A DNA stretch of 64,000 nucleotides from Agapanthus africanus (lineage: Eukaryota; Streptophyta; Magnoliopsida; Asparagales; Amaryllidaceae). Within the stretch, counting starts at the first letter, position 1; each line of letters starts with the position of its first letter. Below the pieces are notes generated by a model. It did no database searches. It saw nothing but the letters and a program-made list of their open reading frames with translations, and was not told where the DNA came from. Below, piece by piece: positions 10,211 to 21,189 of the stretch. Made by a program: the position numbers and the translations under genes. Location of the stretch: positions 258,812,867 to 258,876,866 of the forward strand of contig CM057342.1 of the NCBI GenBank assembly GCA_030015575.1, given 5' to 3'.

Positions 10211-12210
10211 TAGCTAAACAAGATTTAACTTAATCGCAAATTTGTACGAATTTCGAACGGAAAAACGAAGCCGGAAAACCCCAAAAACATCAAGTTTCTG
10301 TCGAAATTTAAATGAAGTCCAAAAATTTTTCAGGTAAGCTCAGAAAGCTTGAGAAGACACCAGAAGAACACCCAAGAAATTTGGGCTCCTGAATCGGCAA
10401 CACGGCCGCGGAACCGCGGCGGATCGCACCGATCCGCTGCGCTTCCGCCGCCGAGTTGCCGAGTCAGGAACTCAAATTTCCTGTGCTGCTTCTCTGTGTA
10501 ATTTGGGATTTTCTGGGATATTTAATATTTGCTCAGGTTTCAGTTTAACAGAGCAGTTTTTGGAGCAATATTAAAGATGTTTAATCGATCGATATTGTAC
10601 AGTATTTGCATGTTGGATTATATCTGTGATTGTATAATGTGTTCGTAAACCTCCCCTAACTGCTAGTATGTCAGTTGGCAGGGGGTTGCACATTTCTGAA
10701 ATGGATTTTAACTGTTTGTGCATATAAACTGTATTGGACTGTTGTGGTGATTAGCCGGGTTTTGTGATGGGTTATTGTATTAATTCATTTGATGTAAATA
10801 TAATTTGTTGTAATATTATTTTGCGGGACACTTCCAGGTTGCGGTTGTAGCCACCGTTGTATTATTTCATTTTACTGTTTTTGCTCCTAGGACAGACCCA
10901 AGGTGGGGTGCACAAACTGCCGGGCGGGTAGTTTGCCGCACCCGTAGGGGTCGTGGGTGGGGTAATGGCTATTCATCACAACTGTGTAATCTGTCTTTTC
11001 TTGCAGGCTCAAAAGAAATACAGATTGCTTGCAAATCCAATATTGTTTATCTGTGTTCTGGAATGTATATCATTGCGTCTGACGAATGTAAAATATCTAT
11101 ATATATGATAACTATTTAGACGTCGCTTATGTTTTACACCCGCGCTAGCCCAGCCCCCGCTCTGTCGTTAGTTAAGTAACCTAACGGGTGATGACGGGAC
11201 CCAGTGGCGAATGCGGATGGCATAAGAGGACGTCATATTTTCGTTGTTATCTGTAATGATAGGTTAAAGATGGGACGCATTATTATTAATGCAAAGAAAA
11301 TAAAACCTAAACTGAATCGTTGGAACAATTTCTAAAAACCACTCGGTTTTCTTGAAAAAGCAAATTTTAAATGCGGAGCTTAAACCACTCCTTTTAATAG
11401 AAGCTATCTTAGTTCCTTCGATCAAATCAAGTTCATTACGTTAACGGTTTTTTTCCAAAAACCAGCCGTAACCCTCCGTCGTTTCAGATAGACAGCACAT
11501 CGTATTCATGCTATGCTTGTTGGCCTACGTCAAGGCATAGTGTATGGTAGCAGTGTGTGTGCCTATTTGATGCATAGATAGATGCATTAGTTTAATACAG
11601 ACGTACACCTTGTTGGCCTACGTCAAGGGCTTGTACGATGTATTTAAATTGATCAGGACAACGACGGGTAGAACTTGACTTGCGTCTTATGACTTGTTGG
11701 CCTACGTCAAGGTCTATAAGAGCTTGGGGTAAAAATCACATCGGGAGTTTCAAACATAAAGGAAACTTGCAGATTTAGCTTACCTTCTGGAGTGTGGTGA
11801 CTAGAGTGGCTTCCATCTAGGGCATCATGCAATGATAGTTGGATCCCGATCCCACTGATGAGTAGGATTACTCTCGGGAATTTCTCTCACTTAACAATCA
11901 ATGCTATAAACCAAGTAGGTGCCTAGAAAGGTGTTAGAGGGGCTACGCCTCCAGGGAAAAGAGGTTCTTTAATTAAGGAACTTCGCGAAAGCGTTGGAAA
12001 ACCTCCCTCGAAGTACCAACACCAGCCTGGCTGAAAGGTTAAGCAAGTATTGTGACGTGTGATTAAATCCTGACTAGTTCTTCTTTTAGGTTTTGAAGAA
12101 GGATTTGAGGAAACAGTGGGAGCCATCCTGTTTAGATAAATTAATAAACCAATCTAAACTTGCAAGAGCATATGCTGAGTGTTTTCTTTTCTCTCTCTCT
12201 GGCAGCTACC
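10211..12210 (+). promoter_or_regulatory. Copia 1 leader: candidate intron, long hairpin and conserved modules
   Basis: About 2 kb with no long frame. It holds: a consensus donor CAGGTAAGC (GT at 10334-10335); an imperfect ~100-nt hairpin (10377-10479) with a GC-rich core; a block at 11136-11222 (contains GTCGTTAGTTAAGTAAC) shared with Copia 2 at 43745-43838; three spaced copies of TGTTGGCCTACGTCAAGG (11519, 11611, 11695); and a pyrimidine tract ending GGCAG at 12205, just before the gag ATG. This is consistent with a spliced leader (intron about 10334-12205). Splicing is inferred. Confidence 0.55.
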
Positions 12211-15200
12211 ATGACTGGACTAAAACTATTACTTGAAAAGAATATACTAACCGGGCAGAACTATAAAGACTGGCTAAGAAACGTCAATATTGCGCTGACT
12301 TATGACAAAGTTGCATATGTTACCACCGCTGTTCCTCCCCTTATCCCAGGACCAGATTCCTCAGTTGCGGACAAGGAAGTTCGTAAAACCTGGGATCTAG
12401 ACTGTGAGCGAGCTAAGTGTATCGTGCTGGCGTCCATGAATAATGAACTCCAGAAACAGCGCGAGAGTATGGATATTACATCCATATTCCTCCATTGCAA
12501 GGAATTGTATGGTGAACACTCCCGTATCGCGAGGTACGAAACCTCAAGGAAACTCTTCCAGATGAGGTTAGCTCCAGGATCGCCTGTTGGAGAGCACGTC
12601 CTCAAAATGATCATCCTCATTGAGGAACTCGCAAACCTGGGATGCGTGCTAGAGAATGAATTGTATATCGACTTGATTTTGCAGTCCCTTCCCCACACCT
12701 TCTCTCAGTTCGTGCTGAACTTCAACATGCACGAAATGGAAGCGGATCTTCCAAAGCTCCTCAATATGTTGAGGGTAGCAGAGACCTTCTTGAAAAAGGA
12801 GAAGACCCCCGTTCTGTATGTTGGCCAATCATCTTCTTCTAAAACTAAAGCGAAAGCTAAAGGGAAGAAGAAGATGAAAGCCACCAAACCGAAGGGAGGG
12901 GTCAAAAAGGTGCAGGGAACGAACAAGGCAGGAAGGGTGAAGGCAGAAAAGAACGAATGCTTCTATTGTCACAAGCAGGGGCACTGGAAGAAGGATTGTC
13001 AGGCCTTCAAAGCCAAGGACATGAAGCAAGCAGTTGCTTCTACTTCAGGTGTGTTCGTAATCGAAAATTGTCTTTCAGTAAACTCTACTTCATGGGTACT
13101 TGATACCGGTTCTGGTTCTCACATCTGTAATTCTTTGCAGGATCTGAGAAATAGTAGAGTACTGTGGGTAGGTGATATGACTCTCCGGATGGGCAATGGA
13201 ATGCATGTAGATGCAGTTGCAATAGGAGAATATCACCTAGGGTTGAATAGTGGAAACATTTTGGTATTGTATAACTGTTTTTGTATTCCCAGTATGTTGT
13301 GTAATATTATATCAGTGTCTTTATTGTCTAATAAAGGATATAATTTTGTGCTTGAAAGAAATGTCATGAACATTCTCCTAAATCAAGAATTGATTGGGTT
13401 TGGCACACTGGAAAACGGCATATACATACTTAATCAACCACAAATTTTCAATATTCAAAACACGCGTAAAAGAAAGGCTCCAGATTCGAATCAAGCCTTC
13501 CTATGGTATTGTAGACTTGGTCATATAAATGAAACAAGGTTGACTAAGTTACATAAAGATGGATATTTAGATTCGTTTGAATATTCATCATATGCAACTT
13601 GTCAATCATGTATCAAAGGAAAGATGACCAAATCTCCGCTCACCGGACACGGAGAAAGAGCCACCGAACTCTTGGGACTAGTACACAGTGATGTATGTGG
13701 TCCGATGTCTATACATGCACGAAGTGGTCACTCCTACTTCATCACTTTTACTGATGACTTCTCTAGGTATGGACATGTGTTCTTAATAAAACATAAATCC
13801 GAGGCTTTTGAGAAGTTTAAGGAGTATAAAAATGAAGTAGAGAAACAAACTGGTAAAAGCATCAAGACACTTCGATCTGATCGAGGTGGAGAATACTTCA
13901 GTACCAGTTTCCTTGAATACTTGAAAGCAAATGGAATACTCTCTCAGCTTACTCCACCTTATACACCTCAGCATAATGGTGTATCAGAAAGAAGGAATCG
14001 CACGCTATTAGATATGGTGCGATCAATGATGAGTAGTGCTGAGTTGCCACTTTCCTTCTGGGGATTTGCTCTAGAATCAGCCGCATATCTATTAAATAGA
14101 GTTCCAACTAAATCCGTACCTACCACTCCATATGAAATGTGGTGTGGGAAGAGACCATATCTCAAGTATATCAAGATATGGGGGTGTCCGGTATATGTTA
14201 AAAAGCATAATCCGGACAAGCTCGAGGCACGATCGGTTTTGTGCAAGTTTGTAGGATACCCCAAGCATTCAAGGGGGTACATGGTCTACCACACTGAAGA
14301 ACAAAAGGTGTTTGTCGCTCGTCACATTGTCTTCTTAGAAAGCGAATTTCTTGCAAAAGAAATTAGTGGGAGCGCGGTAGAACTGGAAGAAATTCCAGAA
14401 CCTCAAACTGCAACCGAGGACTTAGAAGAATCTCAGATTTCAATAGAACATGACGAACCAACGCCACTCCGCAGATCTAGTAGGCTTTCTCATCCTCCTG
14501 AAAGATACTATGGTTTTCTTCTTGATGGGGATCGAGAGGATTGCATCATCGATGATGATAAGCCTACTAGTTTTCAGCAGGCTATCACAAGTAGAGACTC
14601 AATGAAGTGGCTGGATGCAATGAGATCCGAAATGGAATCCATGTATACCAATAAAGTATGGACTTTAGAAGTTGCTCCTCCTGGGGTAAAACCAGTTGGG
14701 TGCAAATGGATCTTCAAAAAGAAGATTGGTACATTTGGACAAGTGGAAACGTACAAAGCTAGACTAGTAGCAAAAGGTTTTCGTCAAAGACCAGGATTGG
14801 ACTATGATGAAACTTTTTCGCCAGTAGCTATGCTTAAATCCATTCGGATCATGCTTGCCATTGCTGCCTTCCATGACTATGAAATCTGGCAAATGGATGT
14901 AAAAACAGCTTTTCTAAATGGACATCTAGAAGAGAGTGTTTACATGGATCAACCAGAAGGTTTCTTAGACAGTGGGAGCAGCGGAAGAGTGTGCAAATTG
15001 CTTAAATCCATTTATGGGTTAAAGCAAGCATCGCGGAGTTGGAACATCTGCTTTGATGAAACAGTCAAGGAATTTGACTTTATCAAAAATGTAGATGAAC
15101 CATGTGTTTATAGGAAGATTGTAGAAGGAGCAGTAGTCTTCCTCGTTTTATACGTCGACGACATACTACTGATAGGGAATGATATCCCTATACTACAATC

Positions 15201-16140
15201 AGTAAAGCTCTTCTTATCACAGAAATTCTCTATGAAAGACTTGGGAGATGCATCATACATTCTGGGCATTAAGATCTATCGAGATAGATCTAATAGAATA
15301 TTGGGACTTTCACAGTCCAGGTATATAGACACTATACTAAAGAGATTTAGTATGGAAGATTCCAAGCGCGGCAACATGCCCGCTTGTCACGGAATCACCC
15401 TCTCAAAAGAGATGTCTCCAAAGACTGATGAAGAGAGGGCTCGCATGGGCATTATACCCTACGCTTCGGCGGTAGGATCAATAATGTATGCGATGTTATG
15501 TACCAGACCAGATGTAGCTTACGCACTTAGTGTGGTAAGCAGGTATCAATCGGACCCAGGTGAGAAACATTGGATAGCGGTAAAGAACATTCTCAAGTAC
15601 CTGAGAAGGACTAAGGATATGTTCTTGATTTACGGCAATAAGGACCTCCAGGTAGAGGCTTTTACCGACTCCGGCTTCCAAAGTGACAAGGATGATTCTA
15701 AATCTATTTCGGGTTTTGTGTTTACCCTCAATGGAGGGACGGTAAGTTGGAAGAGTTCCAAACAAGATACCGTCGTAGACTCAACTATGGAGGCTGAGTA
15801 TATAGCTGCTAGTGAAGCCGCAAAAGAGGCTGTCTGGATAAGGAAGTTCATTTCTGAACTTCAGGTGGTTCCGTCCATTGCCAATCCAATACCTTTGTAT
15901 TGCGATAACAATGGCGCTGTAGCTTTAGCGAAGGAACCAAGGTCCCATCAGAAATCCAGGCATATCTTAAGGCGGTTTCACCTGATCAGGGAGATCGTGG
16001 ATCGTCGGGAGATCGAGATACGGAGAGTAGACACAAAAGACAACACGGAAGATCCATTCACCAAGGCCATTCCTCAAGTACAGTTCGAGAGGCTTTTTGA
16101 GATATTGGGCATGCGGTACGCAAGCAACTGGATCTGGTAG
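12211..16140 (+). CDS. gag-pol: Copia 1 gag-pol polyprotein, intact
   Basis: Uninterrupted frame of 1309 residues from ATG 12211. That ATG is preferred over upstream in-frame codons because it follows the conserved pyrimidine-GGCAG and aligns with the ATG in Copia 2. Domain order is PR-INT-RT-RH, diagnostic of Ty1/copia. Seen, with rough residue positions: copia-type Gag (about 1-220); basic linker; zinc knuckle CFYCHKQGHWKKDC (~250); protease DTGSGSH (~299); GAG-pre-integrase with LGH and CQSC (~430-465); integrase acidic residues in HSDVCGP, LRSDRGGEY and GVSERRN (~490-590); reverse transcriptase with AFLNGHLEE and the YVDDILL active site (~980); RNase H with EAEYIAASEA (~1195). It makes the capsid, protease, integrase and reverse transcriptase/RNase H for its own copying. 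No stop or frameshift; potentially functional. Confidence 0.96.
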   Translation: MTGLKLLLEKNILTGQNYKDWLRNVNIALTYDKVAYVTTAVPPLIPGPDSSVADKEVRKTWDLDCERAKCIVLASMNNELQKQRESMDITSIFLHCKELYGEHSRIARYETSRKLFQMRLAPGSPVGEHVLKMIILIEELANLGCVLENELYIDLILQSLPHTFSQFVLNFNMHEMEADLPKLLNMLRVAETFLKKEKTPVLYVGQSSSSKTKAKAKGKKKMKATKPKGGVKKVQGTNKAGRVKAEKNECFYCHKQGHWKKDCQAFKAKDMKQAVASTSGVFVIENCLSVNSTSWVLDTGSGSHICNSLQDLRNSRVLWVGDMTLRMGNGMHVDAVAIGEYHLGLNSGNILVLYNCFCIPSMLCNIISVSLLSNKGYNFVLERNVMNILLNQELIGFGTLENGIYILNQPQIFNIQNTRKRKAPDSNQAFLWYCRLGHINETRLTKLHKDGYLDSFEYSSYATCQSCIKGKMTKSPLTGHGERATELLGLVHSDVCGPMSIHARSGHSYFITFTDDFSRYGHVFLIKHKSEAFEKFKEYKNEVEKQTGKSIKTLRSDRGGEYFSTSFLEYLKANGILSQLTPPYTPQHNGVSERRNRTLLDMVRSMMSSAELPLSFWGFALESAAYLLNRVPTKSVPTTPYEMWCGKRPYLKYIKIWGCPVYVKKHNPDKLEARSVLCKFVGYPKHSRGYMVYHTEEQKVFVARHIVFLESEFLAKEISGSAVELEEIPEPQTATEDLEESQISIEHDEPTPLRRSSRLSHPPERYYGFLLDGDREDCIIDDDKPTSFQQAITSRDSMKWLDAMRSEMESMYTNKVWTLEVAPPGVKPVGCKWIFKKKIGTFGQVETYKARLVAKGFRQRPGLDYDETFSPVAMLKSIRIMLAIAAFHDYEIWQMDVKTAFLNGHLEESVYMDQPEGFLDSGSSGRVCKLLKSIYGLKQASRSWNICFDETVKEFDFIKNVDEPCVYRKIVEGAVVFLVLYVDDILLIGNDIPILQSVKLFLSQKFSMKDLGDASYILGIKIYRDRSNRILGLSQSRYIDTILKRFSMEDSKRGNMPACHGITLSKEMSPKTDEERARMGIIPYASAVGSIMYAMLCTRPDVAYALSVVSRYQSDPGEKHWIAVKNILKYLRRTKDMFLIYGNKDLQVEAFTDSGFQSDKDDSKSISGFVFTLNGGTVSWKSSKQDTVVDSTMEAEYIAASEAAKEAVWIRKFISELQVVPSIANPIPLYCDNNGAVALAKEPRSHQKSRHILRRFHLIREIVDRREIEIRRVDTKDNTEDPFTKAIPQVQFERLFEILGMRYASNWIW

Positions 16141-16179
16141 AGACAGTGGGTACTCATTGCGCCAATTATAGGCCTTAGT

Positions 16180-16192
16180 GCAAGTGGGAGAT
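16180..16192 (+). promoter_or_regulatory. Copia 1 polypurine tract
   Basis: Purine-rich GCAAGTGGGAGAT directly before the 3' LTR, the expected plus-strand primer site. The same sequence precedes the 3' LTR of Copia 2, showing the two are related. Confidence 0.85.
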
Positions 16193-18119
16193 TGTTGGAT
16201 ATATATGCCCTAGAGGCCTACATTGTATAGGATGCTTGGGATATGTATGTACATGACAGTCTTACTTGATATGATAGTACGCTATTTGGTTTGACTTTGT
16301 CTTAACGTATAATATATTTTACTTGGTATTTATATATATATGTTGATAAAGCCCATAGGGTGTTTGTCTGACTACCGGCGTTATGATGGCAGTCATACTA
16401 GTGGGAGCTGGATAGTCAATAGGCACACCCTTAGATGTCCCTGGTCGCAGGAGTATCGAGATTGGGCATCGATACTCCGGAGTAGACTAGTGTATACATA
16501 TCTAGACCCTGACGAGGGGCAATGGATTGGTCCCGCAACCATTGGTGGTGTTCACCTAAGATTGTATACAGATGCTCACTGAGTGTGAGTACACCGGACA
16601 GGACTCGCCGAGAACTGACTGGGTGGTATTATACCTAACGTCAGATAGCAGTTCTCAGGTGACATGTGTGCAGATAGTCCGTTGACTTAAGGTCATCATT
16701 TGTCTCGTGTGAGTTCCCACTGTGCTTTGATTGTTACCCTACCATGGCTCAAAGGAGTCGTGCAAACAGGTTTCAGTTGGACACAGTCCCGAGCCACATG
16801 GAGGCAGTGAGCGACTGTTAGGGATTCGTCTCTCCCAGTATAGGGAGTTGATATCGCACGGTGATCAGTTGGTCATTACCATAAGTCCCTGGCCAGGGCT
16901 GATTGAGAATTACTGATAGGTTGATCAGTAGATTCTCGGATGGTGATAGAGCCATACCGACACGACTTGTACGGTTATTAGGGGTCTGACGTCCACCACC
17001 TCCCTAGACCATACATGTGATACTCTCAGACGAACAGACCGGACTGCGCGGATATTGTCACAGACAGGCTCAGTAGGATTTCAGATGGGTTACCTCATCA
17101 TCTTTCTTATCGACAACTACCTGGGGACCGTTACGTACAGCTAGTGCCGCTTGCGGTCTGTGGTTAAACCCACTGCCAGCGTAGTAGTCGAGTCTTTAGA
17201 GTCCCACACAGAGATTTCCCAAACCCAGGCGAAAAGATATAGAGGTCGTATGGTTTTACGACAAAGGTTCGGACGCATACGTGTTTGAACGCACGTACGA
17301 CATTCGAACAGTTTTTACTAGCCGGCTTTGGTTTAAGCCAGATTCTAGTATCAGGTTATTGGATTTATACAGTCTAAAGTTTTTCCGTGTTTTCACGGAT
17401 GAGAGGGGCGTTCTCGTAATTTTCCGAGAAGCTTCTAGAAGGATGTGACATAAAGAGAGAGGTGGCATTTTCATTTAATGATTAAGTGACTCATTGTGAG
17501 TGATTCATCATATCATTAATGCATCATTTATTGCTTAATGACTCACATGATGAATCACCCACTTGATTAAATGAAACATGATGAATATTCACTTATTATT
17601 CATTTCTTTTAAATTCATTATGTTTCATATATATCAAGTGAGAAGCTTTATTCATTATAATATTATCATTATCATCTTCTCACTCTCTCTCTTCAAGTTC
17701 TCTCTCCTTCACCAAACCCTAATCCTACCCCTCATGAGTTGAGAACAAGGATTAGGAAAGACTAATTACTCCATAACCTATTCTACATCATCTTAGCTAC
17801 TCTATTTAGCAACTAGAGAAACTAAGTAACCTCAAGTTTAGAGGTTATAGCTTGGATTAGGGTTCTCGGGTGGATCGTCTATCACGGGAGAAAGCCGAAG
17901 AGGACGTGGAGATCCAAAGAGGCCGTAGACAACATCAAGACGAAGGACTAGAACCGTTTGGTATAATCTCTTCGCATAGTAGATTAAAACTCTATAGCTT
18001 TTGTTAAAACTTGTTTAGCAAACGATTCGTACGGTTAATCGATGTTTGATCATAGAACTTGATTGTTATTCATATTTCCGCCTCCCCACTAGTATTGGGG
18101 TGTTGAACATCGACTTACA
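16193..18119 (+). repeat. Copia 1 3' LTR
   Basis: 1927 bp, near-identical to 8269-10196, with about 15 scattered differences by eye, mostly transitions plus one single-base deletion near 17780. It ends TTACA at 18119, after which the CACTA 1 accessory-gene exon resumes. Confidence 0.95.
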
Positions 18120-18269
18120 CAGACCACTCCTGCAACTCCACAACCTGCTCAGACTCCTGCACAGTCCGCTCCTTCATTGGTCGAGTTTTTGACGACTCAG
18201 GGCTGCACCGAGAAGCAGATGCGCCAGATTACATCGATTATCAGAGGTGGGGGAGCTGGACCGAGTTAG

Positions 18270-18560
18270 AGTAGCTTTATTTATATTTTTGAGAATGTAT
18301 GTACTTATCTGATACATATTGTATAAATTTTGGACGATAATGGTTGGTGGTTGTTTATGAACGATGATTTATCCTGATATCGTATTCTGTGTCTATTTCT
18401 ATTATATATTATGCGTGATATGGTTGATTATGAATATTTCTGTATTATGTCTATTTCTATTATATTTATCCTGATATTGTATGATGTATATATTATTGTG
18501 CACAGGGCGGGTTAAAAACAGGAAGCCCTTTTTTTTTTAAAAAAAACCTGATATTATATC
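18270..18560 (+). other. 3' untranslated region of the CACTA 1 accessory gene
   Basis: AT-rich, non-coding stretch between the stop codon and the right subterminal repeats, alignable with 54785-55060 of CACTA 2. A (T)n(A)n run near 18530-18546 precedes the repeats in both elements. No other feature seen. Confidence 0.5.
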
Positions 18561-19047
18561 CCTACGAATTAAGCCGTAGGGCCAACAGTTGCACCTACGG
18601 ATTAATCCGTAGGTCCAATGTTTGCCCCTACATATTTATCCGTAAGGACAAAATATCAGGATAATTGATATTTTGCCCCTATAGACTCAGTAACAGGAGT
18701 TACACACTTGCCCCTACGGATACACCCGTAGGGGCTTATATGCGGCTAACTCCGTAGGAGCTGGAAGATGCCCCTACGGAAAGCACCGGAGGGACAAGTA
18801 TTTTATTTTATAAACCACTAAATTAAATAAATATTTTGTCCCTACGGATGACACCGTATGTACAAAGTCCCCTACGCATGAAACCGTAGGAGCAATTTTT
18901 ACTCCGTAGGGGCATGTTCGGGACGAAAACTTGCACCTGCGACGATTGTACCTACGGAGAATTTTCTAGCCCCTACGGCTTTATCCGTAGGGGCAGTGCT
19001 TTGCCCCTACGGATAAACCCGTAAGGCAAACCCTTTTTGTACTAGTG
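18560..19047. repeat. CACTA 1 right subterminal palindromic repeats
   Basis: Roughly a dozen units of the form CCTACGG-spacer-CCGTAGG, for example CCTACGGATTAATCCGTAGG near 18593-18612 and the pair next to the terminus (18970-19033). Each can form a short hairpin. They are denser here than at the left end. By analogy with En/Spm these are probable sites for the accessory DNA-binding protein and the ends for transposase action. Confidence 0.85.
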
Positions 19048-21189
19048 CAACCATCCATTCTCCGAATAATTTATAAATGAGTTAGATCATTGGTTTTTAA
19101 GGTTTAAATTTGTTTTATCGTTGACATTTTAATTGGAATCTTTCTCTAGAGTTTTTCTATAGAGTAAAAGATCAATGATAAGGAAGTGTGAGACAAGTGG
19201 CTCCATGCAAATGAGATTGCGAAACATACAGGTAGATTTGTACTTATTATTTTGCATCATTTTTCACTGGACTTATTTGTATATTAGAATTGAATTTTCA
19301 AGGCATTTGCGGAAGATAGAGTTATTATTTATAATAGAGCCAATACTTCATTGTAATTTTTGCTATTAATACTAGGAAGATGATTTTTAGCTCTTACTAA
19401 ATCAACTTTTCAATGTATGTTATCTTATAAATATGTATGACCAAAATGACATATTCTTTACGAAAAGAAAAGCCAACTGACATCTAACTAACATCTGACT
19501 ATTAGTTTCTCAAATTTGCATAAGTCAAATAATGTGCTAGGAAAAAATATAAATTTCTATAATTCTTAAGTTTTAGTTATGGGAAAATAAATTATTCGAT
19601 AAGAATAGACAGATTTATTTTATCACGTGCGTGGCATGTGCAAAGGATCAATCAAAAAGAAGATAAATATACCATGTGAGTTAAAAAGATTTACTCATCC
19701 AACTTCTGCGGCACATCTTTCTCCGACTCTGGCTTATGTTTCGTCTGAATATCTTTAGAGGTATTTTTTTTAAAGTTGTTATACCCCAATAACTTCTGCC
19801 ATTTCATTCATAGAATAGGACTGAGCACATACATAGCATTTTAAAGGTTTCGATAGTCGGTAGAGTTTACTACAAACTTTAGAAACAATATTAACCTTTT
19901 GACATTGTCTCACCTAGACAATTTCTTTCAATATTAGAATCATGGTTACGCTCGCTCGCGCGCGCTCTCTCACACACACACACACGGAAGACAGACAGAA
20001 AATGAATTTTAAAAGAATATCTGTAATGAATAATTTCTTTCAAGTGATGAATATTTTTATTGTACAATATTGAGGTCTTATTCCTGAAAAATGGTTCTGA
20101 ATCGTTTTTGGCTACCAAATCGTCCATCAAGTGCCTATTTTCCTGCATTCCACCTTCTCTTCTGTCTATGAAATACGTCATTGATAGAAATATATTTCAT
20201 ATCTTAAGCAAAAGGAGTTTGTTATGATTATTTTCAGAAAATAAATAAGGCTTGCTCTTCTAATTGATGCGAAAATATATATATGTTTTAGTATTTTGAT
20301 GGTTAATCCATACATATGTCATTACAAACTCTTGTAACTATTGTATGATTATACATTTTATCAATTGCAATTTCCTAAGGACTATCGGTATCATACTTAG
20401 CTAATTAAAAATGAAAAATGATCCATACACGAGTATTCACAGAGTTTAATATTAAGGAGTTTGAATCCCATAAAATATAATCACTTACTTGCTTTAAGGA
20501 ATAAATATCATATATGGACCATCAAATCAAATCCAAAGTTAAAATTTCGTTCAAACTCAAAAGCACATGAAAATCCATACGAAATGCATCCGAAGGTGAA
20601 ATCACAAGGAGTTGGCAAAAAATACGCACAATGGCAACTCTCAAATACAGCATGTATAAAACTTAAAACACAGCAATAGAAATACATGAAACATAGAGGC
20701 ATCAGTTAGGTCACACGTTAAATAAAAAACTTCTAAACACAAGAAAACAATCCAAATTAATTAAGACATAGTTTCATCAAATTAGCAACACAACACTTAT
20801 GCATTTACAACAAACTATTAAGAACCGCAGCACAATCTTATATTTCTTCATCTTCTTGCTTAATAACCTTTCTTTTTCTTTTCTTCAAAGGAGATCGGGG
20901 TACAAACGGCGTTGAGCGAGAGCATTCAAAGCAGATTTAGGCCTATACATAGCCTTAGAAATGGATAGGCGAAAACATGCCCAGTTGCTCTTCGAGCTGT
21001 TTGTTTAGTTCTCGTTTTTATGATTATTGGAGCCCTTCATAAGTAAAAATATTTTCTATATAATAAATAGTAATATTTACTGAATAATATTATTACAAAT
21101 TTATGAGTTATAATTTAATGAAAATTTTGAAAATATAGACATACATTTTTTGAAATATTATTGTTATTGGAGAAATGTAGCAATCCTTA
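19048..21189. other. Unassigned spacer between CACTA 1 and CACTA 2
   Basis: AT-rich with only short frames, none with recognisable domains. It contains a simple-sequence stretch of CT/CG/CA dinucleotides (about 19950-19984). A weak - strand open stretch near 20840-20990 has a Lys/Arg-rich end; no function can be supported. Bases 19048-19050 (CAA) and 21187-21189 (TTA) are target duplications of the flanking CACTA elements. Confidence 0.5.

Larger units (their letters stand above)
8269..18119 (+). mobile_element. Full-length Ty1/copia LTR retrotransposon (Copia 1)
   Basis: 5' LTR 8269-10196, primer binding site 10198-10210, long leader, gag-pol 12211-16140, polypurine tract, 3' LTR 16193-18119. 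The LTRs begin TGTTGG and end TTACA. Flanking 5-mers are CAGAT and CAGAC, one mismatch in the target duplication; the CACTA 2 counterpart reads CAGAC. By eye the LTRs differ at about 15 of 1928 positions, so the insertion is young. It lies in the last exon of the CACTA 1 accessory gene. Confidence 0.95.
5491..18269 (+). pseudogene. TNPA-like accessory gene (Transposase_24 type), broken and split by Copia 1
   Basis: Multi-exon gene downstream of the transposase. Exon 1 (5491-5707) encodes an Arg/Gly/Ser-rich start. Small Pro/Ala-rich exons follow at 5804-5854, 5951-6001 and about 6107-6150, then exons near 6250-6335, 6426-6530 and 6616-6868. The core exons (about 6959-7223, 7311-7412, 7495-7625, 7723-7980) carry W-x-x-x-C-Q-Y-F-D-S and, after the intron, NKENRKSAKRG and TGGSRNITRAMEL, matching the plant Transposase_24 (Ptta/En/Spm) family. 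The last exon starts at 8180, is cut at 8268 by Copia 1, and resumes at 18120-18269 (stop TAG). Breaks: TAG replaces CAG at the end of the core exon (7221-7223), and TAA replaces CAG near 7612. Role by family: binds subterminal repeats and assists transposition. Confidence 0.8.
1415..19047 (+). mobile_element. CACTA (En/Spm-type) DNA transposon, element 1, interrupted by Copia 1
   Basis: The left end starts CACTACTAAAATAAGG and the right end reads, on the other strand, CACTAGTACAAAAAGG, giving imperfect terminal inverted repeats with the CACTA signature. The 3-bp target duplication CAA is present on both sides (1412-1414 and 19048-19050). Inside, in order: palindromic subterminal repeats, a candidate promoter and first exon, a TTAGGG-like tract, one copy of an ~600-bp repeat, a decayed TNP2-type transposase, a TNPA-like gene, and 3' subterminal repeats. 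Without the nested copia element it is about 7.8 kb. The transposase lacks its catalytic core, so the element is non-autonomous. Confidence 0.93.

Noticed and set aside
12160-12210. Start of Copia 1 gag-pol at 12160 or 12172
   Set aside because: 12160 is TTG. The codons up to 12210 translate the pyrimidine tract; ATG 12211 fits the Gag family start and the Copia 2 context.
20840-20990. Possible host-gene exon on the - strand with a Lys/Arg-rich end
   Set aside because: Only ~30-40 codons open, no ATG, no splice context and no recognised family.
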